A stretch of DNA of 64,000 nucleotides from Synechococcus sp. RS9909. GTDB lineage: Bacteria > Cyanobacteriota > Cyanobacteriia > PCC-6307 > Cyanobiaceae. This document shows, one piece after another, positions 54,850 to 64,000 of this stretch. The translations under genes and the position numbers were made by a program. Position 1 is the stretch's first letter. Every line of letters begins with the position of its first letter. The stretch is taken from contig NZ_CP047943.1 in the NCBI RefSeq assembly GCF_014279595.1, positions 558,001 through 622,000 of the forward strand. Reading direction: 5' to 3'. The notes beneath the pieces were generated by a model, which was not told where the DNA came from, made no database searches, and worked only from the letters and a program-made list of their open reading frames with translations.

Positions 54850-55475
54850 GCGTTGCTCAGGTGAAGAAGCTGTTGCCGCCAGTGCAGGTTCAGCAGGAAT
54901 TCCAGGATCTCCACATGGCGTTGGGCTGCTTCCAGCGTTTCTCCCCAGGCATACAGGCCGTGGCCAGCCACCAGCAAGCCATGGGCAGCGTTGGGCAAAT
55001 GTTCAGCGGCGTTCTGGCTGAGCAGCTCCAGATTCTGGTGATTGGCGATGATGGGGATCTGCACTGAGGTGGCATGGGTGGTCACGCCAGCCAGTCCCTT
55101 GAGCATTTCCCATCCCTCCAGATGGATGCCGCCAAGGCTCTGGTGTTGCCTTGAGAGCAGTGTGGCGGTGAGGGAGTGGGTGTGGAGCACCGCACCGGCC
55201 TGGCAGTCATGGATGATCCGCAGATGGAGCAGCGTTTCCGCGCTGGCGACACCGCTTCCATCTACCACCGCGCCGTCACGATTCACCTGAATCAATTGGT
55301 CGGCCTGCACCCTGCCCTTGTCCACTCCGCTGGGCGCCATCAACAAGCGCAGCGGCTCCCGTTCGAGCACCAGGCTGAAATTTCCACCCGTGCCATCACA
55401 CCAGCCCCGGCGGTGAAGCCGTTGGATCACATCCACCAGCTGATCCGCTGCCGTTGACACCTGCTGTTGCACCAC
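54846..55475 (-). CDS. mtnB: Methylthioribulose-1-phosphate dehydratase
   Basis: MtnB is the class II aldolase-like dehydratase upstream of MtnC in methionine salvage. The 209-residue protein has the zinc site histidines in AVLHTHSLTATLLS and LLVAGHGLYAWGETLEAAQR and the start region IQRLHRRGWCDGTGGNFSLV. It is first of the two-gene set. Other salvage genes (mtnA, mtnD) are not in this window, so whether the full pathway exists in this cell is unknown. Confidence 0.93.
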   Translation of the reverse strand: MVQQQVSTAADQLVDVIQRLHRRGWCDGTGGNFSLVLEREPLRLLMAPSGVDKGRVQADQLIQVNRDGAVVDGSGVASAETLLHLRIIHDCQAGAVLHTHSLTATLLSRQHQSLGGIHLEGWEMLKGLAGVTTHATSVQIPIIANHQNLELLSQNAAEHLPNAAHGLLVAGHGLYAWGETLEAAQRHVEILEFLLNLHWRQQLLHLSNA

Positions 55476-55516
55476 GTCCTTCTTCCTGTCTTAGCGGCGC
55501 AGCGCGGTGTGAGCCG

Positions 55517-56389
55517 TCATTGCGGCTGGCAAACCGGACACCAGTGGGTACTGCGTCCAACCAGTTTCTGCCGTTCGATCGCTGTCCCGCAGCGAGGACA
55601 GGGTTGGCCTGTGCGCCGGTACACCGACGCCTGGCCTCCATAGTTGCCATTCACCCCTTCGAGATCGCGGAAATCGCTGAAGGTGGTGCCCCCGGCGCCA
55701 ATGCTCAGTTCCAGCACCCGCACCAGGGCATCGCGCAATCGCCCCAGTTGATCCAGGTTGAGGCTGCCCGCGCGGATCTGGGGAGCAATCCCCGCGGCAT
55801 GCAGGCTTTCATCGGCATAGATGTTGCCGGTGCCAGCCACAAGGCTCTGGTCGAGCAGGGCCGCTTTGATCGAGCGGGTCGAACCCTTCAGCTGCGTCTG
55901 CAAATACTTTGCATTGAACTCTGCGCTGAAGGGTTCGGGTCCCAGGGCTTGAAGTCCGGTGATCACCGACTCTGCGGCTTCACCCGGTGGCACCCACCAC
56001 ATTTGCCCGAAGCTGCGGAGATCGACAAAGCGCAGTTCATCTCCTGCTTGGTTCCAGAAGCGCACCCGGGTGTGCCTGCAAGGCGGCGTTGGGACGTTGT
56101 GCCATTGGAACTGCCCTGTCATGCGCAGGTGCACGCCCCACAAGCCAGCATCACCGCTTTCGCCTGGAGGTACCCCTGCCTCAGTGGGATGGAGCTGGGC
56201 AATCAGATATTTCCCCCGCCGTTGCCAACGGCCGACGCGACAGCCCTGCAGTTGCTTGACAAAACAATCAGGTCCGCCGGAACTCGCAATCGCCCGGTCC
56301 CGACAGACTTCTACGCGGTGAATCACAAACGCGTTGAGACGGTTCGTCAAACCACGACGAACCGTCTCAACTTCTGGAAGTTCCGGCAA
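55517..56389 (-). CDS. mutM: Formamidopyrimidine-DNA glycosylase
   Basis: MutM removes 8-oxoguanine and formamidopyrimidines from DNA. The 290-residue protein starts MPELPEVETVRRGL, placing the catalytic Pro2 and Glu3 right at the N-terminus; the lysine and H2TH helices follow (GTGNIYADESLHAAGIAPQI), and the zinc finger is YRRTGQPCPRCGTAIERQKL and THWCPVCQPQ. All expected parts are present. It follows psaE by 5 bp on the same strand; psaE-mutM co-transcription is likely. Confidence 0.97.
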   Translation of the reverse strand: MPELPEVETVRRGLTNRLNAFVIHRVEVCRDRAIASSGGPDCFVKQLQGCRVGRWQRRGKYLIAQLHPTEAGVPPGESGDAGLWGVHLRMTGQFQWHNVPTPPCRHTRVRFWNQAGDELRFVDLRSFGQMWWVPPGEAAESVITGLQALGPEPFSAEFNAKYLQTQLKGSTRSIKAALLDQSLVAGTGNIYADESLHAAGIAPQIRAGSLNLDQLGRLRDALVRVLELSIGAGGTTFSDFRDLEGVNGNYGGQASVYRRTGQPCPRCGTAIERQKLVGRSTHWCPVCQPQ

Positions 56390-56394
56390 GGGCC

Positions 56395-56604
56395 TCAGGC
56401 GGGCTCCAGCTCGGCCTCGGCGAAATTGTTGGTGTTGATGCCGCCCTCGGAGCCGGAGATACCGTTGTAGTTCACCTTCTCGAAGCGAACGACCACGGGG
56501 TATCGGATGCCAGAGGTGTCAACGGAGGCCACAGTGCCCACGTCGTTGAACCAGTAGGACTCAGGGCGCTTGATGCGCACCTTGTCGCCGCGGGAGATCG
56601 CCAT
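56395..56604 (-). CDS. psaE: Photosystem I subunit IV (PsaE)
   Basis: PsaE is the small SH3-like stromal subunit of photosystem I that supports ferredoxin reduction and cyclic flow. The 69-residue product begins [20 protein letters not shown] and includes [20 protein letters not shown], a near-perfect family match. Start is ATG 56604; the frame extends upstream to 56748 but without family sequence. Confidence 0.98.
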   Translation of the reverse strand: MAISRGDKVRIKRPESYWFNDVGTVASVDTSGIRYPVVVRFEKVNYNGISGSEGGINTNNFAEAELEPA

Positions 56605-56675
56605 CGCTGCGCTGAAACGGGATGCACAGGGAGCGTATCGCTGTCCGGGCGGAGGGGTGCAGGGAGCGTCACAGA

Positions 56676-57761
56676 ATGTCGTTCGGCGTGGCAGCATCCA
56701 GCCCCGCCCGTTGCGCTTCCGTGAGTTCCAGCGTTCTTTCCGATCCACCGCCTCTGGAGCTCGATCTTCCCGATCCGGAGCGCGATGACATCAGCACGAT
56801 GGAGTTTCTCGCCCAGCTCGAGCAGGCCTGGGCGGTGTGCGACCGATTCGATCTGCAGACCGAGATCTGGCGTGGTCGCATTCTGCGTGCGGTGCGTGAT
56901 CGTGAAAAACGGGGTGGTGAGGGGCGTGGTGCCGGCTTTCTCCAGTGGCTGCGGGAGCGCGAGATCAGCAAGACGCGCGCCTACGGCCTGATTCAGCTCG
57001 CCGAGTCGGCCGATGACCTTGTGGGTGGGGGCATGCTCGAGGCCACGAGCGTCAATCAGTTCTCCAAGCGGGCGTTTCTGGAGACGGCCCAGGCGGCTCC
57101 GGAGGTGCAGCTGATGATTTCGGAAGCGGCGAATGAGGGGCAGGAGATCACCCGGAAGCAGGTGAGGCGTCTCACCGATGAATTCACCGCGGCCACCAGT
57201 CCGCTTCTGCCCGAGGAGATTCGCCAGCGCACCCAGGAGAACCTGCTCCCCCCCAAAGTGGTGGCGCCGCTGGTGCGTGAACTGGCCAAGTTGCCGGAGC
57301 CCCAGCAGGAGGATCTGCGCCGCGCCCTCCGCGACGAACCGGAGCTCGATCGGGTCAAGGATGTGACCAGCACCGCCCGTTGGCTTTACAAAGCGACTGA
57401 ATCTGGCGTGGCGGTTCGCGCGTTTCAGCAGGGCGAGCTCAACCTGGAGAAAGCCATGCAGGAGGCGCAGCGTCTCGATGCCCTCGGTTTGCTGGCCGAT
57501 GCGGTGGGCCAGGCCCAGGCCCTGGAGTCGGCCGTTCTCAAACTGCATACCTCCTGGCGCCGCCTTGGTGGTCTCCAGGAGCGTCTTTGGGTGGAGAGCG
57601 GCAGCAGCACGCCCCACCTTCGCGAGGTGTTGTCTGCGTTGCAAAGCCTCAGCGGCGCCACCCTGCGGGTGTCGCTGGGTGAACTCGCCGGCGGCAAGCG
57701 GGTGCGTCTGCAATTGGTGGAGGAAGCGCCCGACCAGCTGGAATCCCCCCTGACGCTCTGA
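56676..57761 (+). CDS. Hypothetical protein, mostly helical
   Basis: This 361-residue soluble protein from ATG 56676 (or 56622) is of no family I recognise. Residues ~40-110 include [20 protein letters not shown] after a basic stretch, reminiscent of plasmid-type DNA-binding or DUF3102-like regions; residues ~130-270 hold repeated helical segments such as [20 protein letters not shown]; the last 100 residues look alpha-helical with [20 protein letters not shown]. No catalytic motif is visible. It is 33 bp upstream of recQ on the same strand, which hints at a DNA-related role, but this is only context. Confidence 0.75.
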   Translation: MSFGVAASSPARCASVSSSVLSDPPPLELDLPDPERDDISTMEFLAQLEQAWAVCDRFDLQTEIWRGRILRAVRDREKRGGEGRGAGFLQWLREREISKTRAYGLIQLAESADDLVGGGMLEATSVNQFSKRAFLETAQAAPEVQLMISEAANEGQEITRKQVRRLTDEFTAATSPLLPEEIRQRTQENLLPPKVVAPLVRELAKLPEPQQEDLRRALRDEPELDRVKDVTSTARWLYKATESGVAVRAFQQGELNLEKAMQEAQRLDALGLLADAVGQAQALESAVLKLHTSWRRLGGLQERLWVESGSSTPHLREVLSALQSLSGATLRVSLGELAGGKRVRLQLVEEAPDQLESPLTL

Positions 57762-57794
57762 TCCTTTCACCAGATCTGGTGCTCGTTAAGGTGG

Positions 57795-59315
<1,521 letters not shown>

Positions 59316-59317
59316 GC

Positions 59318-60319
59318 TCAGCCGCCTTTGGCGGTGCAGCGATCCTTCACCAGATCGTCTTCAAAGCTGGTCTGGGGAGCGCTCCAGTTCTTCCAGCCGC
59401 CGTCGGCACCGGTCACGTTGATTTTCTTGGCGCCGCAGTTCACCGCCACGTAAAGCGGTTTGCCATCGGCATTGAGTGTGGGGGCGACGTCGCTACCGCC
59501 CATGGATTGCCAGTTGGCCCAGTCCACCTGGAGGGGGCCGTAGGTGCGCCAGTCAGCGTCTTTCGGTTGCACCGTCTGGGCGGCGGGCGTGGCGGACGCT
59601 TTGGCGGTTTGCACCGGCTGGGCTGTTTGCGCTGGCTTGGCTGTTTGCGCTGGCTTGGCTGTTTGAGCTGGCTTCGTTGTTGCAGCCGGCTGGGCCGCAG
59701 GCGCTGGCTTGGCTGTTTGTGTTGGTGTCGCCGTGCTCCGCAGCATCAGCTTGGTTCCCACTTCCACCTTGTCGGGGTTGGCGATGCTGTTGAGCGATAT
59801 CAAGGAGGCCACGGGCACCTGATACGCCTTGGCGATCTGCGTCAGGGTCTGGCCCCGGGCCACGGTGTGGGCACTGGCCTTTGGGTCTGCCTTGATGGGC
59901 ACGGGTTTCGTCTTGGCCACCGTCTTGGCTTTCGGCTTCGGCAGCACGGCATTGCTGGGCAGCTTCAGGGTGTCGCCGAGCTCCACATGGTCGGCGCTGG
60001 GCAGGTTGTTGAGGGCGATCAGATCCTGTTCACTCACCCGATAGCGCAGGGCGATGACGCTGAGGGTGTCGCCGCTCTGCACCTTGTGCCGCCCGGACCC
60101 TGCCACCAGCCGCGGCCCGGGAACCTGAAGTCTCTGACCCACCTCCACGTGGTCGGCATTGCGGATCCCGTTCATCCGCATCAGAGCAGCCACCGAGATG
60201 CCATAGCGGGCGGCGATATCGGAGAGGGTGTCACCGGGCTTCACGGTGACACTGGTTGCCATGGCCTGCAGCGGCAGCAGAGCCGTCAGGGCCAGGGCGG
60301 CAACGAAGGTGCGGCGCAT
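59318..60319 (-). CDS. Exported LysM-repeat peptidoglycan-binding protein
   Basis: This 333-residue protein starts with a signal peptide (residues 1-21). Three LysM domains follow: VTVKPGDTLSDIAARYGISV (~24-66), HKVQSGDTLSVIALRYRVSE (~78-122) and HTVARGQTLTQIAKAYQVPV (~151-195). A Pro/Ala/Thr linker of six-residue PAQTAK-type repeats (~205-245) joins a C-terminal domain of ~85 residues with a VNCGAKKINVTG segment. It probably binds the cell wall. The DNA of the linker has tandem 18-bp units. Function of the C-terminal domain is unknown. Confidence 0.85.
   Translation of the reverse strand: MRRTFVAALALTALLPLQAMATSVTVKPGDTLSDIAARYGISVAALMRMNGIRNADHVEVGQRLQVPGPRLVAGSGRHKVQSGDTLSVIALRYRVSEQDLIALNNLPSADHVELGDTLKLPSNAVLPKPKAKTVAKTKPVPIKADPKASAHTVARGQTLTQIAKAYQVPVASLISLNSIANPDKVEVGTKLMLRSTATPTQTAKPAPAAQPAATTKPAQTAKPAQTAKPAQTAQPVQTAKASATPAAQTVQPKDADWRTYGPLQVDWANWQSMGGSDVAPTLNADGKPLYVAVNCGAKKINVTGADGGWKNWSAPQTSFEDDLVKDRCTAKGG
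59613..59720. repeat. 18-bp tandem repeats in the LysM gene linker
   Basis: Near-identical 18-bp units (GCTGGCTTGGCTGTTTGC-like on the plus strand) occur at 59631, 59649, 59667 (diverged) and 59703. Each encodes about six residues (PAQTAK), so length changes would keep the frame. Confidence 0.9.
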
Positions 60320-60376
60320 GCGTCTCGGTCGGCTGCGCGAACCATAAGGTGGCTCGCCACGGATGCCAGTCCTGCC

Positions 60377-61777
60377 TCAGCCGAGCAGACGCTTGAGCCA
60401 ATCTCGCTTCACCCGGTAGGGCGGGTAGCGCAGGCGGACATCAAGGGCGAAGGGGCGGCGCAGCACGGAGCGTTCGTGGGAGAAGGTGCGGAAGCCCGCT
60501 TCACCGTGATACGTGCCCATGCCGCTGGGGCCCACACCCCCGAACGGCAGGTCGGGAACGCCCACCTGCATCACCACATCGTTGAAGCACACCCCACCAG
60601 AGCTGGTGCCGTTGAGCAGGGCCTGCTGCTCCTGGGCATGGCCGCCGAACAGATAGAGCGCCAGGGGTTTGGCCTGGCGGCGAATCCGGGCGATCGCCTC
60701 CTCAAGTGAGGCAACGCTGAGCAGCGGCAGCAGCGGACCGAACAACTCCTCCGCCATCAGCGGGTCGTGGTCGTCGCTCACCTGCAACACGGTGGGGGCG
60801 ATCCGGCGGCTGGCGGTGTCGCTTTCACCGCCGATCAGCACCTGGCCCGCTTCCTTGGCGCCATCGAGTAACCGCTCGAGCCGCTCGTACTGGCGCGGGT
60901 TGATGATCCGGGCCAGATCAGGGGATTGCAGCGGGGCGTCGCCGTAGAACTCGCGCCGAGCCTGAGCCAGGGCCTCCAGCAGCTCCTCCCGGATGCTGTC
61001 TTGCACCAAGAGGTGATCGGGGGCGATGCAGGTCTGCCCCGCATTCAGCCCTTTGCCCCAGATTAATCGCCGGGCCGTCACCGCCAGATCCGCCCCTTCC
61101 AGCACCACCGCCGGGCTCTTGCCTCCCAGCTCCAGGGTCACCGGCGTGAGATGGCGGGCCGCTCCTGCGAGCACCCTGGCGCCGATCGCACCGCCGCCGG
61201 TGAAAAAGATGTGGTCGTAGCCCTGGTCGATCAGAGCCGCCGCCACAGCGCCGTCGCCTTCCACCACCTGCACCACGTCGCCCGGCAGATGCAGCGGCAG
61301 CAGGCGGCTGATCAGGGCGGCCGTGGCTGGAGCTTGCTCCGAGGGTTTGACCACGGCGGTGTTGCCGGCGGCCAGAGCACTGATCAGCGGTTGCAGCGTG
61401 AGGTGGAAGGGATAGTTCCAGGGTCCGATGATCAGCACGCAGCCGAGCGGCTCGCGAATCACCTCGGCTCGCCCTGGCTGCTGGGCCAGGGGCACGGCCA
61501 CTCGGCGTGGGCGCATCCAGCGGCGCAGCTGCCGGCGGCAGAGTTTCAGCTCCTGACGCAGGGCCAGGATCTCCACCATCCCCTCCAGTTCCGGTTTGCC
61601 CAGGTCGTCGGCCAGGGCCTGAAGAATCTCCTGCTCGTGCGTCTCGATCAGGTTGGCGATGGCCTCGAGCTGCTGGCGTCGCCAGGCCTCCGGGCGGGTG
61701 TCGCCCCGATCCACGGCCTGGCGCAGTGTGGTGAGATCCGGCAGGGGCCGGCTGATCGCTGCAGGCGGGCTGGTCAT
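60377..61777 (-). CDS. Aldehyde dehydrogenase
   Basis: This 466-residue NAD(P)-dependent aldehyde dehydrogenase has the Rossmann motif IIGPWNYPFHLTLQPLISAL (residues ~115-134), the substrate site VTLELGGKSPAVVLEGADLA with Glu, the nucleophile loop KGLNAGQTCIAPDHLLVQ (Cys), and LMAEELFGPLLPLLSVASLE. Sequence style is class 3/fatty-aldehyde type. In cyanobacteria such enzymes oxidise fatty aldehydes (AldE) and apocarotenals; the exact substrate is inferred. It is a single gene on the minus strand, divergent from the trehalose-synthase-like gene. Confidence 0.93.
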   Translation of the reverse strand: MTSPPAAISRPLPDLTTLRQAVDRGDTRPEAWRRQQLEAIANLIETHEQEILQALADDLGKPELEGMVEILALRQELKLCRRQLRRWMRPRRVAVPLAQQPGRAEVIREPLGCVLIIGPWNYPFHLTLQPLISALAAGNTAVVKPSEQAPATAALISRLLPLHLPGDVVQVVEGDGAVAAALIDQGYDHIFFTGGGAIGARVLAGAARHLTPVTLELGGKSPAVVLEGADLAVTARRLIWGKGLNAGQTCIAPDHLLVQDSIREELLEALAQARREFYGDAPLQSPDLARIINPRQYERLERLLDGAKEAGQVLIGGESDTASRRIAPTVLQVSDDHDPLMAEELFGPLLPLLSVASLEEAIARIRRQAKPLALYLFGGHAQEQQALLNGTSSGGVCFNDVVMQVGVPDLPFGGVGPSGMGTYHGEAGFRTFSHERSVLRRPFALDVRLRYPPYRVKRDWLKRLLG

Positions 61778-61890
61778 CGCGCTCTCTCCGATGCCGCCAT
61801 GCTCGCAATCCCGCGGCCCTGTCGTTGGCGCCCGGGGGTGACGCCCTCGGCCAACACGCCTAGCAAGTGGAGGAGTGACAGGGGAATCGC

Positions 61891-63594
61891 ATGCAGCAGC
61901 CCTGGTGGAGCGGCGCCGTCATCTATCAGCTGATCGTGCGCAGTTATGCCGATGGCAACGGCGATGGCACGGGGGATCTCCAGGGTCTGTCCTCCCGGCT
62001 TCCCTACCTGCGTTGGCTGGGGGTGGATGCGGTCTGGCTGACACCGATCTATCCCTCTCCCCTGCAGGACGGCGGTTACGACATCACCGATTTCAAGGCG
62101 GTGCATCCCGATCTCGGCGATCTGGCCGCCTTTCACCGCTTTCTCACCGAGGCCCATGGCCAGGGCATCCGGGTGATTCTCGATCTGGTGCTGAATCACA
62201 CCAGCACCCTGCATCCCTGGTTTCAACGCGCCCGCTGGGCCCCCAAGGGCAGCCTCGAACGGGATGTGTATGTGTGGAGCGATGACCCCCAGCGCTATGC
62301 CGACGCGCCCGTGCTCTTCCGGCATTTCGAAGCGTCGAACTGGGAATGGGATTCCGTGGCGGAGCAGTATTACCTGCACCGTTTTCTGCGGCATCAACCC
62401 GACCTCAACTACGACAACCCCCTCGTGCAGGAGGAGATGCTCGCGGTGGTGGATTTCTGGGTGGAGCGGGGTGTGGATGGCTTCCGCCTCGATGCCGTGC
62501 CCTTCCTGTTTGAAGAGGAAGGCTCTCGCTGTGAGGGATTGCCCCAGACCCACGCGTTTCTTCAGGTGATCCGGGAGCGGCTGGAGCAACAGGGCCGTGA
62601 GGTGCTCCTGCTGGGCGAGGCGATTCAGCCGGTGGAGGAGGCTGCGCCCTACCTCGTGGATGAGGAGCTGCACGGTGCCTTCAATTTCGTGCTCACCGCC
62701 CATCTGTTCGCGGCGATCGCCAGTGGCAGCACCCGGGATTTACGCCAGTGTCTGCAGGCGTCGCATCAGGCTGTGCCGGGGTGCCGCTGGGCGCTGCCGC
62801 TGCGCAACCACGACGAGCTGTGGCTGGGGGATGGCCACCTCGTTCCCGAGGAGGTGATCCAGACCATCCGCACCGGCCTGCATCAGGGGCAGGGGCACTG
62901 GCTCAACTGGGGGATCAACCGACGCCTGGCTCCCCTCCTGAACGGCGATCCCGGCTCCAATCGGGTGCTTCATGCCCTGCTCTACAGCCTGCCGGGGATG
63001 CCCTGTGTGTATTACGGCGATGAGCTGGGGATGGGCGACTGGCCCGGCCTGCGCGATCGCGATCCCAACCGCACGCCGATGGCCTGGACCCCCGCCCGCA
63101 ACGGCGGGTTTTCCACCGCCCCCGATCCCCTGCTGGTGCTGCCCCCGATCACCGCTCCCGGCTACGACTATCGGGTGGTGAATGTGGAGGTGCAGAAACA
63201 GCTGCCCGGATCCTTGTTGAACTGGCATCGGCGCATGCTCACCTGCCGGCGACTGCTGCCGGCGTTGCGCAGTGGCGACTTTGCCCTGCTGCACTGTGCC
63301 CATCCCGCCGTGATCGTTTACGTCCGCTGCAGTGAGGCGATGACGGTGCTGGTGGCGGCCAACCTGTCGGCAGCGGGTGCCTCCTTCCGGCTTGACCTCA
63401 GTCGCTGGCAGGGGCAGCGCACCCGGGAGGTGCTCTGGGGCTGTGAGTTTCCCCCCGCCAGCACCGACTGGTTCGTGTATCTGCCAGCCCACGGGTTCAG
63501 TTGGTGGCTCATCGGTGAAGTGGATGCCATCAGCGATGAGCCCGGGGCTGAGCCGGATCCGGCCGATGGAGGCGAGGCGGTGATGCCGGCTTAG
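61891..63594 (+). CDS. GH13 enzyme, trehalose-synthase-like
   Basis: This 567-residue alpha-amylase-family enzyme has GH13 regions I-IV: VILDLVLNHTSTLHPWFQRA, GFRLDAVPFLFEEEGSR (nucleophile Asp), LLLGEAIQPVEE (acid Glu) and LPLRNHDELWLGD (Asp). The RLDAVPFLFEEEGSRC-type stretch and RNHDEL are characteristic of trehalose synthase (TreS), which interconverts maltose and trehalose. The maltokinase half of fused TreS proteins is absent. Start is ATG 61891. It ends 4 bp before the convergent glycerol-3-phosphate dehydrogenase. An alpha-glucosidase cannot be excluded. Confidence 0.82.
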   Translation: MQQPWWSGAVIYQLIVRSYADGNGDGTGDLQGLSSRLPYLRWLGVDAVWLTPIYPSPLQDGGYDITDFKAVHPDLGDLAAFHRFLTEAHGQGIRVILDLVLNHTSTLHPWFQRARWAPKGSLERDVYVWSDDPQRYADAPVLFRHFEASNWEWDSVAEQYYLHRFLRHQPDLNYDNPLVQEEMLAVVDFWVERGVDGFRLDAVPFLFEEEGSRCEGLPQTHAFLQVIRERLEQQGREVLLLGEAIQPVEEAAPYLVDEELHGAFNFVLTAHLFAAIASGSTRDLRQCLQASHQAVPGCRWALPLRNHDELWLGDGHLVPEEVIQTIRTGLHQGQGHWLNWGINRRLAPLLNGDPGSNRVLHALLYSLPGMPCVYYGDELGMGDWPGLRDRDPNRTPMAWTPARNGGFSTAPDPLLVLPPITAPGYDYRVVNVEVQKQLPGSLLNWHRRMLTCRRLLPALRSGDFALLHCAHPAVIVYVRCSEAMTVLVAANLSAAGASFRLDLSRWQGQRTREVLWGCEFPPASTDWFVYLPAHGFSWWLIGEVDAISDEPGAEPDPADGGEAVMPA

Positions 63595-64000
63595 TGCTGC
63601 AGGTTGAGGCTGCCTTCCCGCTCAGACAGGGGCTGATCGGGGCGCGAGCGCTCCAGCAGGGCGGTGACCTCGGGCCTGAGCCTCTGGGCTTCCTGCTCAT
63701 CCACCATCGCCAGTCGGCAGCGCCGGGCCAGCACATCGGTCACGCTGCGGGCATGCTCCCGTTCGATCGCATGACGCAGCTCACCCCGGCAGATCGGCAT
63801 CACCGCGCTGAGGGGCTCCCGGTCGGCCTCGGGCCACTCGCTCACCCGCGCCACTGCCTCCAGGCCATGGGCCGCCTGGAGATGGTCGATCTGTTGGGGC
63901 TGCAGCGCGGTGTCGGGCAGCAGTTCCTTGAGCTGCTGCCGTTGCTCCGTCAAGCGCTGCGGCGTGCGCGTCGGGTCGGTGTCGGCGCCGAGCAGGGGCA
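63591..64000 (-). CDS. glpD: FAD-dependent glycerol-3-phosphate dehydrogenase (5' end beyond window)
   Basis: Only the C-terminal ~136 residues are visible. They contain the GlpD C-terminal domain, with AIEREHARSVTDVLARRCRL near the middle and MVDEQEAQRLRPEVTALL downstream. GlpD oxidises glycerol-3-phosphate to dihydroxyacetone phosphate at the membrane, using FAD. The start and the FAD domain are outside the window, so the call rests on the DAO_C-type region. It overlaps the trehalose-synthase-like gene by 4 bp in convergent orientation. Confidence 0.82.
   Translation of the reverse strand, partial: PLLGADTDPTRTPQRLTEQRQQLKELLPDTALQPQQIDHLQAAHGLEAVARVSEWPEADREPLSAVMPICRGELRHAIEREHARSVTDVLARRCRLAMVDEQEAQRLRPEVTALLERSRPDQPLSEREGSLNLQH

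Noticed and set aside
61774-62703. A 309-codon minus-strand frame
   Set aside because: It is antisense to the trehalose-synthase-like gene, whose catalytic motifs are clear. The antisense product has no family features.

Overview
The window is a stretch of a marine picocyanobacterial chromosome, almost certainly a high-GC Synechococcus. It carries photosystem I genes (psaD, psaE), photosystem II genes (psbB, psbT, psbM), the cytochrome b6f genes petB and petD, and a phycobilisome rod locus. That locus has phycocyanin genes only, with no phycoerythrin genes. The short rod locus lying between a low-molecular-weight phosphatase gene and tRNA-Phe fits the green, phycocyanin-only pigment type of marine Synechococcus; this assignment is inference from known locus layouts. 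I see no insertion sequence, prophage or CRISPR array.

Layout. 1-8 kb: trpE (partial), psaD, a degenerate histidine kinase, rodA, mrp, hemF, an amidase-like protein and a cytochrome b6 heme-assembly factor. 8-17 kb: rnd, a glycosyltransferase-like gene, tRNA-Cys, small secreted or cysteine-rich proteins, an aldo/keto reductase, purM, rlpA and a panC-cmk fusion. 16.7-25 kb: the phycobilisome rod locus, with the lyase genes cpcE, cpcF and cpcT, two almost identical tandem cpcBA copies, linker genes cpcD and cpcC, and a membrane-anchored CpcL-like linker. 25-31 kb: comF, a sugar kinase, metK, a HAD phosphatase, ribosomal protein S1 and nrdR. 31-38 kb: psbT/psbB, a ferredoxin, psbM, a stress protein, a thioesterase, dprA, prmC and a Sua5-like gene. 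38-40 kb: tRNA-Thr, a LuxR-type regulator and minCDE. 40.3-42.6 kb: a lower-GC cassette of a phospholipase-D-like protein and a split chromate-type transporter, probably acquired. 42.5-48 kb: an HD hydrolase, the D1 protease gene ctpA, petBD and a neutral invertase. 48-54 kb: a complete rRNA operon (16S, tRNA-Ile, tRNA-Ala, 23S, 5S). 54-64 kb: a methionine-salvage pair, mutM, psaE, an unknown protein, recQ, a LysM protein, an aldehyde dehydrogenase, a trehalose-synthase-like enzyme and the end of a glycerol-3-phosphate dehydrogenase gene.

How the genes work together. The rod locus supplies both phycocyanin subunits, the bilin lyases for alpha Cys84 (CpcE/F) and beta Cys153 (CpcT), and the rod linkers. 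The CCB-type protein at 7.2 kb belongs to the machinery that attaches heme to the cytochrome b6 encoded at 45.2 kb. CtpA matures the D1 protein of photosystem II.

The most noteworthy observations are: the back-to-back 1,237-bp duplication of cpcBA, in which the second copy lies behind a terminator without the original upstream region; two protein genes whose UAG stop is the conserved T8-A9-G10 of the following tRNA; the phospholipase-D/transporter cassette; and a likely CTG start for panC-cmk. None of these proves a wholly new system.
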